A stretch of 64,000 bases of DNA from Chitinimonas viridis. GTDB lineage: Bacteria > Pseudomonadota > Gammaproteobacteria > Burkholderiales > Chitinimonadaceae. Below, one piece after another: positions 10,385-21,384 of the stretch. The first letter of the stretch is position 1; every line of letters begins with the position of its first letter. The notes below the pieces were generated by a model. The model saw nothing but the letters and a program-made list of their open reading frames with translations, had not been told where the DNA came from and did no database searches. The stretch lies in assembly GCF_030409555.1 (NCBI RefSeq), contig NZ_JAUFPU010000005.1:124001-188000 (forward strand). Direction: 5' to 3'. A program made the translations under genes and the position numbers.

Positions 10385-11740
10385 CTACAAGGCAGCCTGT
10401 GCCACCACTTCAGACAAGCGTTCAGCCCAGCGCTCGGTCAGCGCCATATCATCAGCCTCCACCATCACTCGTAGCACCGGCTCGGTACCCGAAGGGCGCA
10501 GCAACACCCTGCCCCGACCCGACAACTCGCATTCGGCCTCGACCAGGGCAGCCTGTATGGTAAGGCTGTCGCGGAAATCAAAGCCTTTTTGTATCTTCAC
10601 ATTGCGCAGTATCTGCGGATAGATCGTCAGATCGGCGCAGAACTCCGCCAGGCTGCGGCCCGACAGTCGCACGGCAGCCAACACCTGCAGGGCAGAAACT
10701 ATGCCGTCCCCAGTGCTGTGCTTGTCCAGGCACAGCAGGTGGCCGGAATTCTCACCACCCAGTTGCCAGCCTTTTTCCTTCAACACCTCCAGCACATAGC
10801 GGTCACCCACCTTGGCCCGGGCAAACGGGATATCCAGCCTTGCCAGTGCATGCTCCAGCCCCAGGTTGGACATCAGCGTCCCGACTGCCCCACCCTGCAG
10901 CAGCTGCTGCTCCTGGCGGAAGCGCGCCATCACATAAAGCAGTTGGTCGCCGTCGTAGAGGCGCCCCTCGCTGTCGGCCATCATCAGGCGGTCGCCGTCA
11001 CCATCCAGGGCAATGCCGAAATCGGCTTTCTCGGCCAGCACCCGCTGGCGCATGGCCTCTGGCTCGGTAGCCCCCACGCCCTCGTTGATGTTGAGGCCAT
11101 TAGGCTGGTTGCCCATGGCAATGACATCCGCGCCCAACTCATCAAACACATGCGGCGCAATCTGGTAGCCCGCGCCATGGGCGCAATCGACCACGATCCT
11201 GACTCCGCGCAGGTCGTACTCATTGGGGAAGGTGCTCTTGCAGAATTCAATGTAGCGACCCGCCGCATCCACTACCCGCCACGCCTTGCCCAACTGGTCA
11301 GCCGCCACGCAGTTGAGCGGCCTGTCCAGCTCAGCCTCGATCTCCAGCTCCACGGCATCGTCGAGCTTGAGCCCGCCTTCGCCAAAGAACTTGATCCCAT
11401 TGTCCTCAAAGGGGTTGTGCGAGGCCGAGATCACCACGCCGGCCGAAAGGCGCAGGGCACGAGTCAGGTAAGCGACGCCCGGGGTAGTCAACGGCCCCGT
11501 CAGGTGTACATCCACGCCGGCAGCCGACAAGCCAGCCTGCAGCGCAGACTCCAGCATATAGCCCGATATCCGGGTGTCCTTGCCTATCAGCACCGCAGCA
11601 TGGATACCACCGCCCCGGCGGGCAGACAGCACCTTGCCGGCTGCATAGCCCAGCCGCATGGCAAAGTCCGGGGTAATCGGGTAGTCACCCACGCGGCCAC
11701 GCACACCATCCGTGCCGAAGTATTTCCTGCTCATGCTCAC
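10385..11740 (-). CDS. glmM: Phosphoglucosamine mutase
   Basis: A 451-residue alpha-D-phosphohexomutase that converts glucosamine 6-phosphate to glucosamine 1-phosphate for UDP-GlcNAc, peptidoglycan and [13 protein letters not shown] at the N-terminus and the phosphoserine loop [10 protein letters not shown] (residues 101-110) are GlmM hallmarks. [11 protein letters not shown] near residue 243 is the metal loop, GGENSGH binds the sugar, and [14 protein letters not shown] binds phosphate. It is downstream of folP and ftsH on the same strand, the usual order. Confidence 0.98.
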   Translation of the reverse strand: MSMSRKYFGTDGVRGRVGDYPITPDFAMRLGYAAGKVLSARRGGGIHAAVLIGKDTRISGYMLESALQAGLSAAGVDVHLTGPLTTPGVAYLTRALRLSAGVVISASHNPFEDNGIKFFGEGGLKLDDAVELEIEAELDRPLNCVAADQLGKAWRVVDAAGRYIEFCKSTFPNEYDLRGVRIVVDCAHGAGYQIAPHVFDELGADVIAMGNQPNGLNINEGVGATEPEAMRQRVLAEKADFGIALDGDGDRLMMADSEGRLYDGDQLLYVMARFRQEQQLLQGGAVGTLMSNLGLEHALARLDIPFARAKVGDRYVLEVLKEKGWQLGGENSGHLLCLDKHSTGDGIVSALQVLAAVRLSGRSLAEFCADLTIYPQILRNVKIQKGFDFRDSLTIQAALVEAECELSGRGRVLLRPSGTEPVLRVMVEADDMALTERWAERLSEVVAQAAL

Positions 11741-11777
11741 TCCCTGCTTTGGTCCGCCATGTTCGCCATGGCATGGT

Positions 11778-12626
11778 TTATGGTTGGGCGCCTGGGTTGG
11801 GTGCCAGCGCCACCGCTATTGTTAGCGCATCCACCGTATCGCGTACCGCGTGTACCCGCAAGACACCTGCCCCAGCCTGGGCAGCCAGCAGCGCCGCCGC
11901 AACACTGGCCGCATCGCGTTGTGCAGCCGGCCTGTCATCCAACAGCCTGCCCAGCATGGACTTGCGCGACACCCCCACCAACAGCGGGCTACCTAGCCCC
12001 ACCAGTGTGGGCAAGGCCTGGAACAGCGCGATATTGTGGTCCAGCGTCTTGCCAAAGCCAAAGCCGGGGTCCAGCACGATGCGCTCGGGCGCCATGCCAG
12101 CTGCCAGCGCCAACGCCCTGCGCTGACGCAGGTAGTCGCTGACTTCCTGCACCACATCCTGGTATTGCGGCTCGGCCTGCATGCTTTGCGGCTCGCCCTG
12201 CTTGTGCATCAAGCAGACTGCAGCCGCACTGTCGGCCACTGCTGCCAGCGCACCGGGTGCCTCCAGCGCAGCAATATCGTTGACCATATCCACCCCCAGC
12301 GCCAGCGCAGCGCGCATCACCTCGGTCTTGCGGGTATCGATGGACAGGGGCACCTGCCATTGCACCAGCTCGTGCAAAACCGGCAGCACCCGCGCAAGCT
12401 CCGCCTCCACACCAACCTGGGGCGCACCTGGGCGGGTGGATTCGCCACCGATATCCAGGATATCCGCCCCCTCATCCAGCAATTGCCGGGCGTGCGCCAG
12501 GGCGGCAGGCAAGGCATCGTAGCGTCCGCCATCCGAAAAGGAATCCGGCGTCACGTTGACGATGCCCATGACCAAGGGCCGATTGAGGGTAAGCCGGAAA
12601 CGTCCGGCGTGGAGCAGTGTGGACAT
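11778..12626 (-). CDS. folP: Dihydropteroate synthase
   Basis: About 282 residues from the ATG at 12626 ([14 protein letters not shown]). A longer open frame upstream has no family sequence and overlaps fts[35 protein letters not shown] and [14 protein letters not shown] are the pterin and sulfonamide-site motifs. It condenses dihydropterin pyrophosphate with p-aminobenzoate in folate synthesis. It lies 49 bases downstream of ftsH and upstream of glmM. Confidence 0.97.
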   Translation of the reverse strand: MSTLLHAGRFRLTLNRPLVMGIVNVTPDSFSDGGRYDALPAALAHARQLLDEGADILDIGGESTRPGAPQVGVEAELARVLPVLHELVQWQVPLSIDTRKTEVMRAALALGVDMVNDIAALEAPGALAAVADSAAAVCLMHKQGEPQSMQAEPQYQDVVQEVSDYLRQRRALALAAGMAPERIVLDPGFGFGKTLDHNIALFQALPTLVGLGSPLLVGVSRKSMLGRLLDDRPAAQRDAASVAAALLAAQAGAGVLRVHAVRDTVDALTIAVALAPNPGAQP

Positions 12627-12675
12627 GGCAGAAAGCACAACAGCGGGACATGCCCGCTGCTGTATTTGCTTGGTG

Positions 12676-14583
12676 TTAGAGTTCCTGTGCGGGCGTCGTG
12701 GTTGGCTGGGGGGCCGAACCGCTAGGGCTGTCACCTGCTGGCGGCTTGCTGCCCGCCGAAGGCCGGGGAGGACGCGGCGGCCTGCCCTGCATGATGTCCT
12801 CCACCTGCTCGGCATCAACGGTCTCCCACTCCATCAGAGCGGCCGTCATGGCCTCAACCTTGTCGCGATTTTCTTCCAGCAGGCGCTGTGCCAGCGCGTA
12901 CTGCTCGTCGATGATACGGCGGATTTCCGAATCCACCTGCTGCATGGTGGTTTCCGACAGATTCTTGTGGGTGGTCACCGAGCGGCCGAGGAACACCTCG
13001 CCCTCGTTTTCGCCATAAACCATGGGGCCCAGCTTGTCCGACATGCCATAGCGGGTAACCATATCGCGGGCAATGCTGGTGGCACGCTCAAAGTCGTTGG
13101 ACGCCCCCGTGGAGATACGGCCCACGAACAGGTCCTCGGCGATACGGCCACCAAACAGAATAGCCAGGCGGCTCAGCATCTGATCCTTGTAGAGCGAGAT
13201 GGCATCGCGCTCGGGCAACTGCCAGGTCAGACCCAGGGCGCGGCCACGCGGCACGATGGTGACCTTGTGTACCGGGTCGGTGCCCGGCAGCAGCTTGGCG
13301 ACCACCGCATGGCCCGACTCATGGTAGGCCGTGGCCCGCTTCTCGTCCTCGGTCATCACCATGGAGCGGCGCTCCGGCCCCATAAAAATCTTGTCCTTGG
13401 CCTGCTCGAAATCATTCATGTCAACCAGGCGCTTGTTGCCACGGGCAGCAAACAATGCCGCCTCGTTCACCAGGTTGGCCAGATCGGCGCCCGACATGCC
13501 TGGAGTGCCACGGGCCAGCACAGCAGCATCCACATCGCTGGCGATGGGCACCTTGCGCATATGCACGGCCAGTATCTGTTCACGGCCACGGATATCAGGC
13601 AGCGGTACCACCACCTGACGGTCGAAGCGACCAGGGCGCAGCAGCGCCGGGTCCAACACGTCAGGCCGGTTGGTCGCAGCGATCACGATCACGCCGGAAT
13701 TGCCTTCAAAGCCATCCATCTCCACCAGCATCTGATTGAGTGTCTGCTCACGCTCGTCATTGCCACCGCCGAGACCCGCGCCGCGCTGGCGGCCAACCGC
13801 ATCGATTTCATCAATGAAGATGATGCAGGGAGCGTTCTTCTTGGCGTTCTCAAACATGTCACGGACACGGGCGGCACCAACGCCGACAAACATTTCCACA
13901 AAATCCGAACCGGAGATGCTGAAGAACGGCACCTTGGCTTCGCCAGCAATGGCGCGCGCCAGCAGGGTCTTACCCGTACCGGGCGAGCCCACCATCAGGA
14001 TGCCGCGGGGAATACGGCCACCCAGCTTCTGGAACTTGCTGGGGTCGCGCAGGAAGTCGACGATCTCGGTGACTTCCTCCTTGGCTTCATCGCAACCGGC
14101 CACATCGGCGAAAGTGATGGGGTTGTTGGTTTCATCCAGCATACGGGCACGGCTCTTGCCGAAGCTGAAAGCACCACCCTTGCCGCCGCCCTGCATCTGG
14201 CGCATGAAGAATATCCAGACACCGATCAACAGCAGCATGGGGAACCAGTTGATGAAGATGCTCATCAGCAGGCTGGGCTCATCCTGCGGCTTACCGCCGA
14301 ACTTGACGTTGTGCTTGATCAGGGTGTCGACCAGGCGGAAATCAAACGGCGCAAAGCTGGAGAAACTGGTGCCATCATTGCGCTTGCCACGTATCCACTG
14401 ACCACGCAGCAGATCGCCCTCGATCTCGATGCTGGCAATGCGGCCTTCCTGCACCTCGCTCATGAACTGCGAGTAAGGGACCTGGGTTTTCTGTTCCTGG
14501 CCCTTGGAGAACTGGTTGAACACAGTCATCAGCACCAGACCGATGATCACCCAGATTGCGATATTCTTGCCCAGATTATTCAC
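12676..14583 (-). CDS. ftsH: ATP-dependent zinc metalloprotease FtsH
   Basis: A 635-residue membrane-anchored AAA+ protease. Two membrane helices (about residues 8-23 and 107-126) flank a periplasmic domain. Walker A is GSPGTGKT (199-206), Walker B is IIFIDEIDA (254-262), the second region of homology contains [16 protein letters not shown], and the zinc site is HESGH (421-425). It degrades misfolded membrane proteins and regulators. The C-terminus is rich in Pro and Ser, and length is normal. It lies between rlmE and folP on the same strand. Confidence 0.98.
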   Translation of the reverse strand: MNNLGKNIAIWVIIGLVLMTVFNQFSKGQEQKTQVPYSQFMSEVQEGRIASIEIEGDLLRGQWIRGKRNDGTSFSSFAPFDFRLVDTLIKHNVKFGGKPQDEPSLLMSIFINWFPMLLLIGVWIFFMRQMQGGGKGGAFSFGKSRARMLDETNNPITFADVAGCDEAKEEVTEIVDFLRDPSKFQKLGGRIPRGILMVGSPGTGKTLLARAIAGEAKVPFFSISGSDFVEMFVGVGAARVRDMFENAKKNAPCIIFIDEIDAVGRQRGAGLGGGNDEREQTLNQMLVEMDGFEGNSGVIVIAATNRPDVLDPALLRPGRFDRQVVVPLPDIRGREQILAVHMRKVPIASDVDAAVLARGTPGMSGADLANLVNEAALFAARGNKRLVDMNDFEQAKDKIFMGPERRSMVMTEDEKRATAYHESGHAVVAKLLPGTDPVHKVTIVPRGRALGLTWQLPERDAISLYKDQMLSRLAILFGGRIAEDLFVGRISTGASNDFERATSIARDMVTRYGMSDKLGPMVYGENEGEVFLGRSVTTHKNLSETTMQQVDSEIRRIIDEQYALAQRLLEENRDKVEAMTAALMEWETVDAEQVEDIMQGRPPRPPRPSAGSKPPAGDSPSGSAPQPTTTPAQEL

Positions 14584-14673
14584 GGGACGCTCCTAATTAC
14601 CGGCGGTTTCGAAACGGCCACGCCGGCAGCGGCCATCATTACATACGGATTCTATCGGCAAGGGACCAGCCCG

Positions 14674-15294
14674 TCAGGGCTTTTTTCCCCTACCCAACAG
14701 GTAGATTTCTGTAGAACGGTCGCGCGAGGCGTCCGGCTTGCGCGTTACCACCGTCTGGAAGGTAGCGCGCATGGCTTGCATGTACTCGGTGTAACCCGAG
14801 CCCTGGAAGGTCTTGACCAGAAAATGGCCGCCGGGTTTCAACCAATCGCGGCAAAATTCCAATGCCAGCTCACAAAGATAGAAACTGCGGGCTTGGTCCG
14901 TCACCGCCATACCGCTCATATTGGGGGCGATATCGCAGATCACAAGGTCTACCAGACGACCGCCCAGCAATTCGGTGAACTGCTTCAGCACCGCATCCTC
15001 GCGAAAATCCCCCTGGATGAATTCCACCCCATGCAAGGGATCCATGGGCAGGATATCCAGCGCAAACACGCGACCATGGTCACCCATGCGCCGGCGGGCC
15101 ACCTGCGACCAGCTGCCTGGGGCCGCACCCAGGTCCGCCACCCACAGGCCGGGCTTGAGCAGCTTGTCCTTCTCATCTATCTCCAGCAGCTTGTAGGCAG
15201 CCCGCGCACGATAGCCATCCTTCTGTGCCCTTTGCACATATTGATCGTTGACGTGTTCCTGCAACCACGCCTTGCTGGTTTTGCTTCTTGTCAT
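14674..15294 (-). CDS. rlmE: 23S rRNA (uridine-2'-O) methyltransferase
   Basis: A 206-residue SAM-dependent methyltransferase (RrmJ/FtsJ) that modifies U2552 of 23S r[23 protein letters not shown] carries the catalytic lysine, [13 protein letters not shown] binds [16 protein letters not shown] contains the catalytic aspartate, and [11 protein letters not shown] holds the second lysine. The pairing rlmE-ftsH on one strand with yhbY divergent is a conserved arrangement. Confidence 0.97.
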   Translation of the reverse strand: MTRSKTSKAWLQEHVNDQYVQRAQKDGYRARAAYKLLEIDEKDKLLKPGLWVADLGAAPGSWSQVARRRMGDHGRVFALDILPMDPLHGVEFIQGDFREDAVLKQFTELLGGRLVDLVICDIAPNMSGMAVTDQARSFYLCELALEFCRDWLKPGGHFLVKTFQGSGYTEYMQAMRATFQTVVTRKPDASRDRSTEIYLLGRGKKP

Positions 15295-15411
15295 AAACTT
15301 TGCTGCCTATTATTGAAACATCCCGGAATCTTCTTGCCACGCTATCTAATAGTCGCTACGTTCCGGAGAGGATTCAGCTAGAATTCGTCGCTTTTTCGCG
15401 GAGTTACATGA

Positions 15412-15849
15412 ATGGAACTGAGCAGAGACGAGCGCCTGTACCTGCGCGCTCAAGCCCACGGCCTTAATCCGGTAGTGATGATAGGCAATAATGGCCTGAC
15501 CGATGCAGTCATGCGTGAAATCGCGCTCAACCTCGACGCCCATGAACTGATCAAGGTTCGCGTACAGGGTGACGATCGCGAAGCACGCGAGACCTGGTAT
15601 GCCGAGATATGCTCGGTGCTGGGCTGTGCCCCCGTGCAACACATCGGCAAACTATTGGTATTGTACCGCCCTACTCAGGATGGCAAACCAAAGATTCAGC
15701 TGCCCAAGCCCGGCCAGAAGCAACCCAGCGCCAAAGCGCTGGAAACCGCCAGCAAAAAGGCGGCGGCCAAGCCTACGGTGGCTACCGGCCGCGCTGGCAA
15801 GATGGCTAACAGCAAAGGTAAGCCTGCTACCCGGATCAAGGCCAAGTAG
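15412..15849 (+). CDS. yhbY: Ribosome assembly RNA-binding protein YhbY
   Basis: A 145-residue CRM-domain protein. The domain covers about residues 5-90 and includes RAQAHGLNPVVMIGNNGLTD near residue 10 and the GxxG-type loop typical of the family. A Lys/Ala-rich basic tail of about 50 residues follows, longer than the E. coli protein. It binds pre-50S ribosomal particles. It is divergent from rlmE across a 117-base spacer that must hold both promoters. Confidence 0.93.
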   Translation: MELSRDERLYLRAQAHGLNPVVMIGNNGLTDAVMREIALNLDAHELIKVRVQGDDREARETWYAEICSVLGCAPVQHIGKLLVLYRPTQDGKPKIQLPKPGQKQPSAKALETASKKAAAKPTVATGRAGKMANSKGKPATRIKAK

Positions 15850-15870
15850 GTCTGTCGCACTAGGGCTTAT

Positions 15871-15904
15871 AAACAAGAAGCCGGCTTACGCCGGCTTCTT
15901 GTTT
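15871..15904. terminator. Bidirectional terminator between yhbY and the TonB-like gene
   Basis: Perfect 15-base arms (AAACAAGAAGCCGGC) at 15871-15885 and 15890-15904 enclose the loop TTAC. The A/T-rich ends give a rho-independent terminator for both convergent genes. Confidence 0.9.
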
Positions 15905-15933
15905 TGGCGCTGGCGCAAAGCGCCGGGCGGCAA

Positions 15934-16950
15934 TCAGTCCTGCTTGAACACCACGTCCGTATCCACCGTAAAGCCAGCAGCAGCCTGCTGGAACTTCCAC
16001 TTACTTAGCGCAGCCACCACGGCACGATCAAAAACCCGGCGTGGCTTGGCATCCAGGATATCGACCTTCACCACCTTGCCCGATTCATTGATGGTCATAC
16101 GCGCCCTGACACTGCCACCGTCCACGCCATTTCGTGCCGCCTCAACCGGAAACTCCGGCTGCTCACGGTAGATAGGCTTGCGGTTAGGCGCAGGCGGCTC
16201 TGGCTTGGCCAGCATGGGCTGGGCACTTGCCACCTGCACCGATGGTGCGGGTTCAGCCTTGGGCGTAGGGTCTACAGCCAGTGGCACCGGTGCAGGCGCT
16301 ACCGGAGGGACAGCAGCAGCGGTCGGCGTGGCCTGCGGGGCAGCGGCAACGGGCTGCAGCGCCACAGGCTTGGGCAGCGGTGCTACAGCCAGCTTGGGTT
16401 CGACGGGTTTGACCGGCAATGCGGTCGGCTTGATCTCTTCTGGCGCCGGCTTGGGGCCAGGCGAGAACCAGCGCGCCGGGTTGGGCATCACACCCAATAT
16501 CTGCTGTTCGGTTTCTTCCGGCGCCAGCTGGGCAACCGGCGTGCCATCGGCGGCACGCTGCTGTGCCACAGGCTGGGGCGACTGCTGGGAAAAGGCCACC
16601 AAGCTACCGACTACCGCCACGGCGCCGGCACCCGCCAGCCACCAGGGCAGCTTTTTCTTGCCGCCGGGGGCAGCAGGCGCTGCATGGGCAGCTGTTGCCA
16701 CATTGATACCGGATCCCAGGGGTTTGAGCAGACCCAGCTTCTCCAGGCGCTCCATATCACGGGCAACCTGGGCGGTATCCACCGAGTGGCCGGCAGCCAT
16801 GCGCTCGGCCATCTCTGCGACAGACAACTGACCATCGCTCCACTGCAGGAACTTGCGCTGGTTGATACTTAGACCGTTGGCTGGTGCAGCAAGCTCGCTA
16901 TCACCAGTAGGCGTGCGGGCGTATACCGCCAGCAGATTTGGACTGGACAT
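15934..16950 (-). CDS. TonB-like energy transducer with N-terminal helical domain
   Basis: A 338-residue protein. Residues 1-85 look like a cytoplasmic helical or winged-helix module (for example MERLEKLGLLKPLGSG). A membrane helix lies near residues 101-122, followed by a Pro/Ala-rich spacer of about 120 residues. A TonB C-terminal fold (about 255-338) carries EFPVEAARNGVDGGSVRARM and the family-typical ALSKWKFQQA. TonB proteins pass proton-motive energy to outer-membrane receptors. No exbB or exbD is adjacent. The N-terminal cytoplasmic extension is unusual for TonB, so it may instead be a signalling or polar-localised variant. Confidence 0.75.
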   Translation of the reverse strand: MSSPNLLAVYARTPTGDSELAAPANGLSINQRKFLQWSDGQLSVAEMAERMAAGHSVDTAQVARDMERLEKLGLLKPLGSGINVATAAHAAPAAPGGKKKLPWWLAGAGAVAVVGSLVAFSQQSPQPVAQQRAADGTPVAQLAPEETEQQILGVMPNPARWFSPGPKPAPEEIKPTALPVKPVEPKLAVAPLPKPVALQPVAAAPQATPTAAAVPPVAPAPVPLAVDPTPKAEPAPSVQVASAQPMLAKPEPPAPNRKPIYREQPEFPVEAARNGVDGGSVRARMTINESGKVVKVDILDAKPRRVFDRAVVAALSKWKFQQAAAGFTVDTDVVFKQD

Positions 16951-17082
16951 TGCTTACAACTCCCCTGATAGCTCCGCGCTTGGATTTTTGCGGATGCAGG
17001 GGAGTAGATTAGCGCCTACTGATGATAGCGTCAGAAAAAACTGGAAATTATGCTATATGCCGTCGCCAGAATGCGACAACCC

Positions 17083-17529
17083 CTACTTGACAGCACCGCG
17101 CGTTACATAGACAAGCCCCAGCACGCTCTGTATCAGGTAGATCAGACTGGAGATGGTTTGCCAGCTCTGAAAGCCTCCGCCGAACACGCCCTCAGCGGCG
17201 GTGTGCATCTGTGGCTTGACCTCGGAGATCACCGGGAACACCGCGAAATGATTCACCAGGGTCAGTATCAACATACCCAGGATCAACCAGAACTCCAGTG
17301 TCTGGAAAGCCCGCAGGCCCTCATCCCACAGTATGTGGAAAACGATATAGATACCTGCCACGATGCCGACCCAGGCCATGGCACGGAACATTACCGCCAC
17401 CATGCGATAGGCTAGGTTGTTGTCCAGCTGCTGAAACAGCAAGGGGCCTACCAGCAGGCCTATGACCCACAGCCCACCTATCCAGAACACCGTCAGGATG
17501 GAGCGCAGCGCATTCGGAAACGTTTGCAT
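17083..17529 (-). CDS. DUF4149-type membrane protein
   Basis: A 148-residue protein with four hydrophobic helices (about residues 12-32, 47-66, 79-98 and 122-142) and the motif FWIGGLWVIGLLVGPLLF, as in the DUF4149/CopD-like family often found next to greA or carB in betaproteobacteria. Its function is unknown. It is 31 bases downstream of greA on the same strand, so probably cotranscribed. Confidence 0.8.
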   Translation of the reverse strand: MQTFPNALRSILTVFWIGGLWVIGLLVGPLLFQQLDNNLAYRMVAVMFRAMAWVGIVAGIYIVFHILWDEGLRAFQTLEFWLILGMLILTLVNHFAVFPVISEVKPQMHTAAEGVFGGGFQSWQTISSLIYLIQSVLGLVYVTRGAVK

Positions 17530-17560
17530 CGCTACCTTTCGTGGGAGCCGGCAAGCCGGA

Positions 17561-18037
17561 TCAGATGTACTTCACGTCCAGCACTTCGTACTCGCGGATA
17601 CCGCCAGGCGCCTGCACCTCGGCCACATCGCCGGCCGACTTGCCGATCAGTGCACGGGCGATGGGGCTGGAAACGGAAATTTTGCCCAGCTTGATATCTG
17701 CTTCGTCGTCACCCACGATCTGGTAGGTCACGCTGTCGCCGGATTCCAGGTCTTCCAGATCCACGGTGGTACCAAATACGATACGACCTTCGGCATCAAT
17801 CTCGGCCGGATTGATGATCACGGCATTGGACAGCTTGCCTTCCAGATCGGCAATACGCCCTTCCACAAAGCCCTGCCGCTCCTTGGCCGCATCGTACTCG
17901 GCGTTTTCCGACAGATCGCCATGCGAACGGGCTTCAGCAATGGCCGCAATCACCGAAGGGCGCTCAACGCTCTTCAGCTGCTGCAACTCGGCCCGGAGCA
18001 ATTCCGCGCCCAAAACGGTAAGAGGTACCTTGATCAT
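17561..18037 (-). CDS. greA: Transcription elongation factor GreA
   Basis: A 158-residue protein from the ATG at 18037 ([18 protein letters not shown]), which matches the usual GreA start and has GGAG nine bases upstream. An in-frame start at 18052 is the alternative. The N-terminal coiled coil (to about residue 75) carries the acidic tip in [20 protein letters not shown]. The C-terminal FKBP-like domain ends in [16 protein letters not shown]. GreA rescues backtracked RNA polymerase. It is downstream of carB but separated by two terminators. Confidence 0.97.
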   Translation of the reverse strand: MIKVPLTVLGAELLRAELQQLKSVERPSVIAAIAEARSHGDLSENAEYDAAKERQGFVEGRIADLEGKLSNAVIINPAEIDAEGRIVFGTTVDLEDLESGDSVTYQIVGDDEADIKLGKISVSSPIARALIGKSAGDVAEVQAPGGIREYEVLDVKYI

Positions 18038-18087
18038 TTCGTGCTTCTCCATGCCGGCCACCTTTCTGGCCGGGTGCTAAAAACAAA

Positions 18088-18143
18088 CCCGATGGCAACG
18101 CCATCGGGACAAAAACAGAGCCGCCGCGCCCAGGCGCGGCGGC
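18088..18143 (-). terminator. Tandem terminators after carB
   Basis: Reading the minus strand out of carB, the first hairpin at 18143-18120 (GCCGCCGCGCC arms) is followed by TCTGTTTTTG. A second at 18108-18088 (CCCGATGGC arms, loop of three) is followed by TTTGTTTTT. Both have the stem and T tract of rho-independent terminators and separate carB from greA. Confidence 0.85.
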
Positions 18144-18162
18144 CGGCTAACAATTAGACTGG

Positions 18163-21100
18163 TCAGGCCGTCTTGAGACGCTCGTGCAGACCCTGCACCG
18201 AATAGACCGTCCATTCCCGCATGTGCTTGATGCCATAGGCCGCAGCACGGCCACCTGCCACCGTGGTGTAGATAGGCACACGGCCCTTGAGTGCCTCAAA
18301 GCGTATGGAATAGGAATCCTGAATCGAGGCACGTCGCTCGTCAACCGTATTTACGATCAGGGCAATTTCGCCATTCTTGATCATGTCCACGATATGGGGG
18401 CGGCCTTCCTTGACCTTGTTCACTTCCTGCACCGGAATACCGGCAGCATGCAGCACGGCTGCAGTACCACGGGTCGCCACCAGCTCCAGCCCGGCATCCA
18501 CCAGCATGCGGCCCATCTCTGCCAGCTGCGGCTTGTCGGCATCGCGCACCGACAGGAATACCCGGCCCGAGGTCGGCAGTTTTTCGCCAGCACCCAGCTG
18601 CGACTTCACATAGGCTTCCGCGAAAGTGTCGCCCACACCCATGACTTCGCCGGTCGACTTCATTTCCGGCCCGAGTATGCTATCCACACCAGGGAACTTG
18701 ATGAAGGGGAAGACGGCTTCCTTGACCGAATAATACGGCGGGATCACCTCGCCATGCACGCCTTGCGCTTCCAGCGTCTGCCCCACCATGCAACGAGCAG
18801 CAATCTTGGCCAGCGGCCGGCTGGTAGCCTTGGACACATAAGGCACGGTACGCGAGGCCCGTGGGTTCACTTCCAGCACAAAAACCGTCTCGCCCTGGAT
18901 GGCAAACTGCACGTTCATCAGGCCGATCACATTCAAGGCACGCGCCATGGCAACAGTCTGGCGACGCAGCTCATCCTGCATCTCCTGGCTGAGCGAATAG
19001 GGCGGCAGCGAACAGGCCGAGTCGCCTGAGTGCACACCGGCCTGCTCGATATGCTCCATGATGCCGCCTATCACCACGGCCTGGCCGTCGCTGATGGCGT
19101 CCACATCCACTTCGATGGCATCGTTGAGGAAGCGATCCAGCAACACCGGGCTGTCGTTGGAGACCTTGACCGCCTCGCGCATATAGCGCGTCAGGTCATC
19201 CTCGCTATGGACGATCTGCATGGCACGGCCACCCAGCACATAGGAGGGGCGCACCACCAGCGGGTAGCCAATCTCGGCGGCCAGCACCAGTGCATCCTTC
19301 TCGTTGCGGGCCGTTGCATTGGGCGGCTGCTTCAGGCCCAGGTCGTGCAGCAGCTTCTGGAAGCGCTCACGATCCTCGGCGGCATCTATCATGTCCGGGC
19401 TGGTGCCGACGATGGGCACGCCATTGGCCTCCAGCGCCCGCGCCAACTTCAGCGGCGTCTGGCCACCATACTGCACGATCACGCCGGCCGGCTTTTCCAC
19501 ATGCACGATTTCCAGCACGTCTTCCAGCGTCAGCGGCTCGAAGTACAGGCGGTCGGAGGTATCGTAATCCGTAGACACGGTTTCCGGGTTGCAGTTGACC
19601 ATGATGGTCTCGTAACCATCATCGCGCAGCGCCAGGGCGGCATGCACGCAGCAATAGTCGAACTCGATACCCTGGCCGATGCGGTTGGGCCCGCCACCCA
19701 ACACCATGATCTTCTTGGCATTGGTAGGCTGTGCCTCGCACTCTTCCTCATAGGTCGAGTACATATAGGCTGTATTGGTCGCAAATTCCGCCGCGCAGGT
19801 ATCCACCCGCTTGTAGACCGGGCGCACACCGAAGCTGTGGCGGCGTGCACGCACGGCAGCCGCTTCGGCACCCAGCAGGATAGCCAGGCGGCGGTCAGAG
19901 AAGCCCTTGCGCTTGAGGCGGCGCAGTTCGGCGCCATCCAGGCTGTCCAGGCTGCGCTGGGCCAAGGCCTTCTCGTCCAGGATCAGATCTTCGATCTGCG
20001 CCAGGAACCAGGGGTCGATCTTGGTATGGCTGAACACATCATCCAGGCTCATGCCCAGACGGAAAGCATCGGCCACATAGAGAATACGCTCAGGCCCCGG
20101 CGCGCCCAGTTCGGCCGCCAGCTTGTCCACGTCGGTGGTGCGCTCGTCAAAACCAGCCAGGCCGGTCTCCAGGCCACGCAAGGCCTTCTGCATGGATTCC
20201 TGCAGCGAACGGCCTATGGCCATCACCTCACCCACCGACTTCATCTGGGTGGTCAGGCGATCATTGGCCTGCGGGAACTTCTCGAAAGCGAAACGCGGGA
20301 TCTTGGTGACCACGTAGTCGATGGAAGGCTCGAACGAAGCCGGGGTCAGGCCGCCGGTAATGTCGTTCTTGAGCTCATCCAGGGTAAAGCCCACGGCCAG
20401 CTTGGCCGCCACCTTGGCAATGGGGAAGCCCGTTGCCTTGGACGCCAGCGCAGACGAACGCGATACGCGCGGATTCATCTCGATGACGATCAACCGGCCA
20501 TCCTTGGGATTGACCGAGAACTGCACATTGGAGCCACCGGTATCCACACCGATTTCACGCAGTACCGCCAAGGAGGCGTTACGCATGATCTGGTATTCCT
20601 TGTCAGTCAGCGTCTGGGCCGGTGCCACGGTGATGGAGTCACCGGTGTGCACACCCATGGGATCGAAGTTCTCGATGGAGCAGACAATGATGCAGTTGTC
20701 GTTGCGGTCGCGCACGACTTCCATCTCATACTCTTTCCAGCCCAGCAGCGACTCTTCGATCAGCAGCTCGTGGGTAGGAGAAAGATCGAGGCCCCGGGTA
20801 CAGATCTCGATGAACTCTTCGATGTTGTAAGCGATGCCGCCGCCCGTACCGCCCATGGTGAAACTGGGGCGGATAATGGCCGGGAAGCCCAGCTTGGATT
20901 GCACGGCCAAGGCCTCATCCAGCGTATGGGCAATACCGGAACGGGCCGAGCCCAGGCCGATCTTGTCCATGGCCAGCTTGAATTTCTGACGGTCTTCCGC
21001 CTTGTCGATTGCTTCGGGCGTAGCACCGATCAACTCGACCTTGTACTTGTCCAGCACGCCATTGCGCCACAGGTCCAGCGCGCAGTTAAGCGCCGTCTGG

Positions 21101-21375
21101 CCGCCCATGGTGGGCAGGATGGCATCCGGACGTTCCTTGTCGACGATCTTGGCGACCACTTCCCAGGTAATGGGTTCGATGTAGGTCACATCGGCCATCT
21201 CCGGGTCGGTCATGATGGTGGCCGGGTTGGAGTTGACCAGGATGACCTTGTAACCTTCTTCGCGCAGGGCCTTGCAGGCCTGAGCACCGGAATAGTCGAA
21301 TTCGCAAGCCTGGCCGATGACGATGGGGCCGGCACCGATGATCAGGATGGATTTGATGTCTGTACGCTTGGGCAT
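18163..21375 (-). CDS. carB: Carbamoyl-phosphate synthase large subunit
   Basis: A 1070-residue protein of normal length made of two homologous ATP-grasp halves (about 1-400 and 550-940) and a C-terminal regulatory MGS-like domain. [18 protein letters not shown] and the matching [18 protein letters not shown] start the halves. [16 protein letters not shown] and [14 protein letters not shown] are their ATP-grasp loops. With CarA it makes carbamoyl phosphate for arginine and pyrimidine synthesis. It follows carA by 9 bases. Confidence 0.98.
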   Translation of the reverse strand: MPKRTDIKSILIIGAGPIVIGQACEFDYSGAQACKALREEGYKVILVNSNPATIMTDPEMADVTYIEPITWEVVAKIVDKERPDAILPTMGGQTALNCALDLWRNGVLDKYKVELIGATPEAIDKAEDRQKFKLAMDKIGLGSARSGIAHTLDEALAVQSKLGFPAIIRPSFTMGGTGGGIAYNIEEFIEICTRGLDLSPTHELLIEESLLGWKEYEMEVVRDRNDNCIIVCSIENFDPMGVHTGDSITVAPAQTLTDKEYQIMRNASLAVLREIGVDTGGSNVQFSVNPKDGRLIVIEMNPRVSRSSALASKATGFPIAKVAAKLAVGFTLDELKNDITGGLTPASFEPSIDYVVTKIPRFAFEKFPQANDRLTTQMKSVGEVMAIGRSLQESMQKALRGLETGLAGFDERTTDVDKLAAELGAPGPERILYVADAFRLGMSLDDVFSHTKIDPWFLAQIEDLILDEKALAQRSLDSLDGAELRRLKRKGFSDRRLAILLGAEAAAVRARRHSFGVRPVYKRVDTCAAEFATNTAYMYSTYEEECEAQPTNAKKIMVLGGGPNRIGQGIEFDYCCVHAALALRDDGYETIMVNCNPETVSTDYDTSDRLYFEPLTLEDVLEIVHVEKPAGVIVQYGGQTPLKLARALEANGVPIVGTSPDMIDAAEDRERFQKLLHDLGLKQPPNATARNEKDALVLAAEIGYPLVVRPSYVLGGRAMQIVHSEDDLTRYMREAVKVSNDSPVLLDRFLNDAIEVDVDAISDGQAVVIGGIMEHIEQAGVHSGDSACSLPPYSLSQEMQDELRRQTVAMARALNVIGLMNVQFAIQGETVFVLEVNPRASRTVPYVSKATSRPLAKIAARCMVGQTLEAQGVHGEVIPPYYSVKEAVFPFIKFPGVDSILGPEMKSTGEVMGVGDTFAEAYVKSQLGAGEKLPTSGRVFLSVRDADKPQLAEMGRMLVDAGLELVATRGTAAVLHAAGIPVQEVNKVKEGRPHIVDMIKNGEIALIVNTVDERRASIQDSYSIRFEALKGRVPIYTTVAGGRAAAYGIKHMREWTVYSVQGLHERLKTA

Positions 21376-21384
21376 GGCGTGTCC

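Noticed and set aside
12556-15381. Long plus-strand open frame opposite folP, ftsH and rlmE
   Set aside because: Histidine- and glutamine-rich shadow translation of three well-recognised minus-strand genes.
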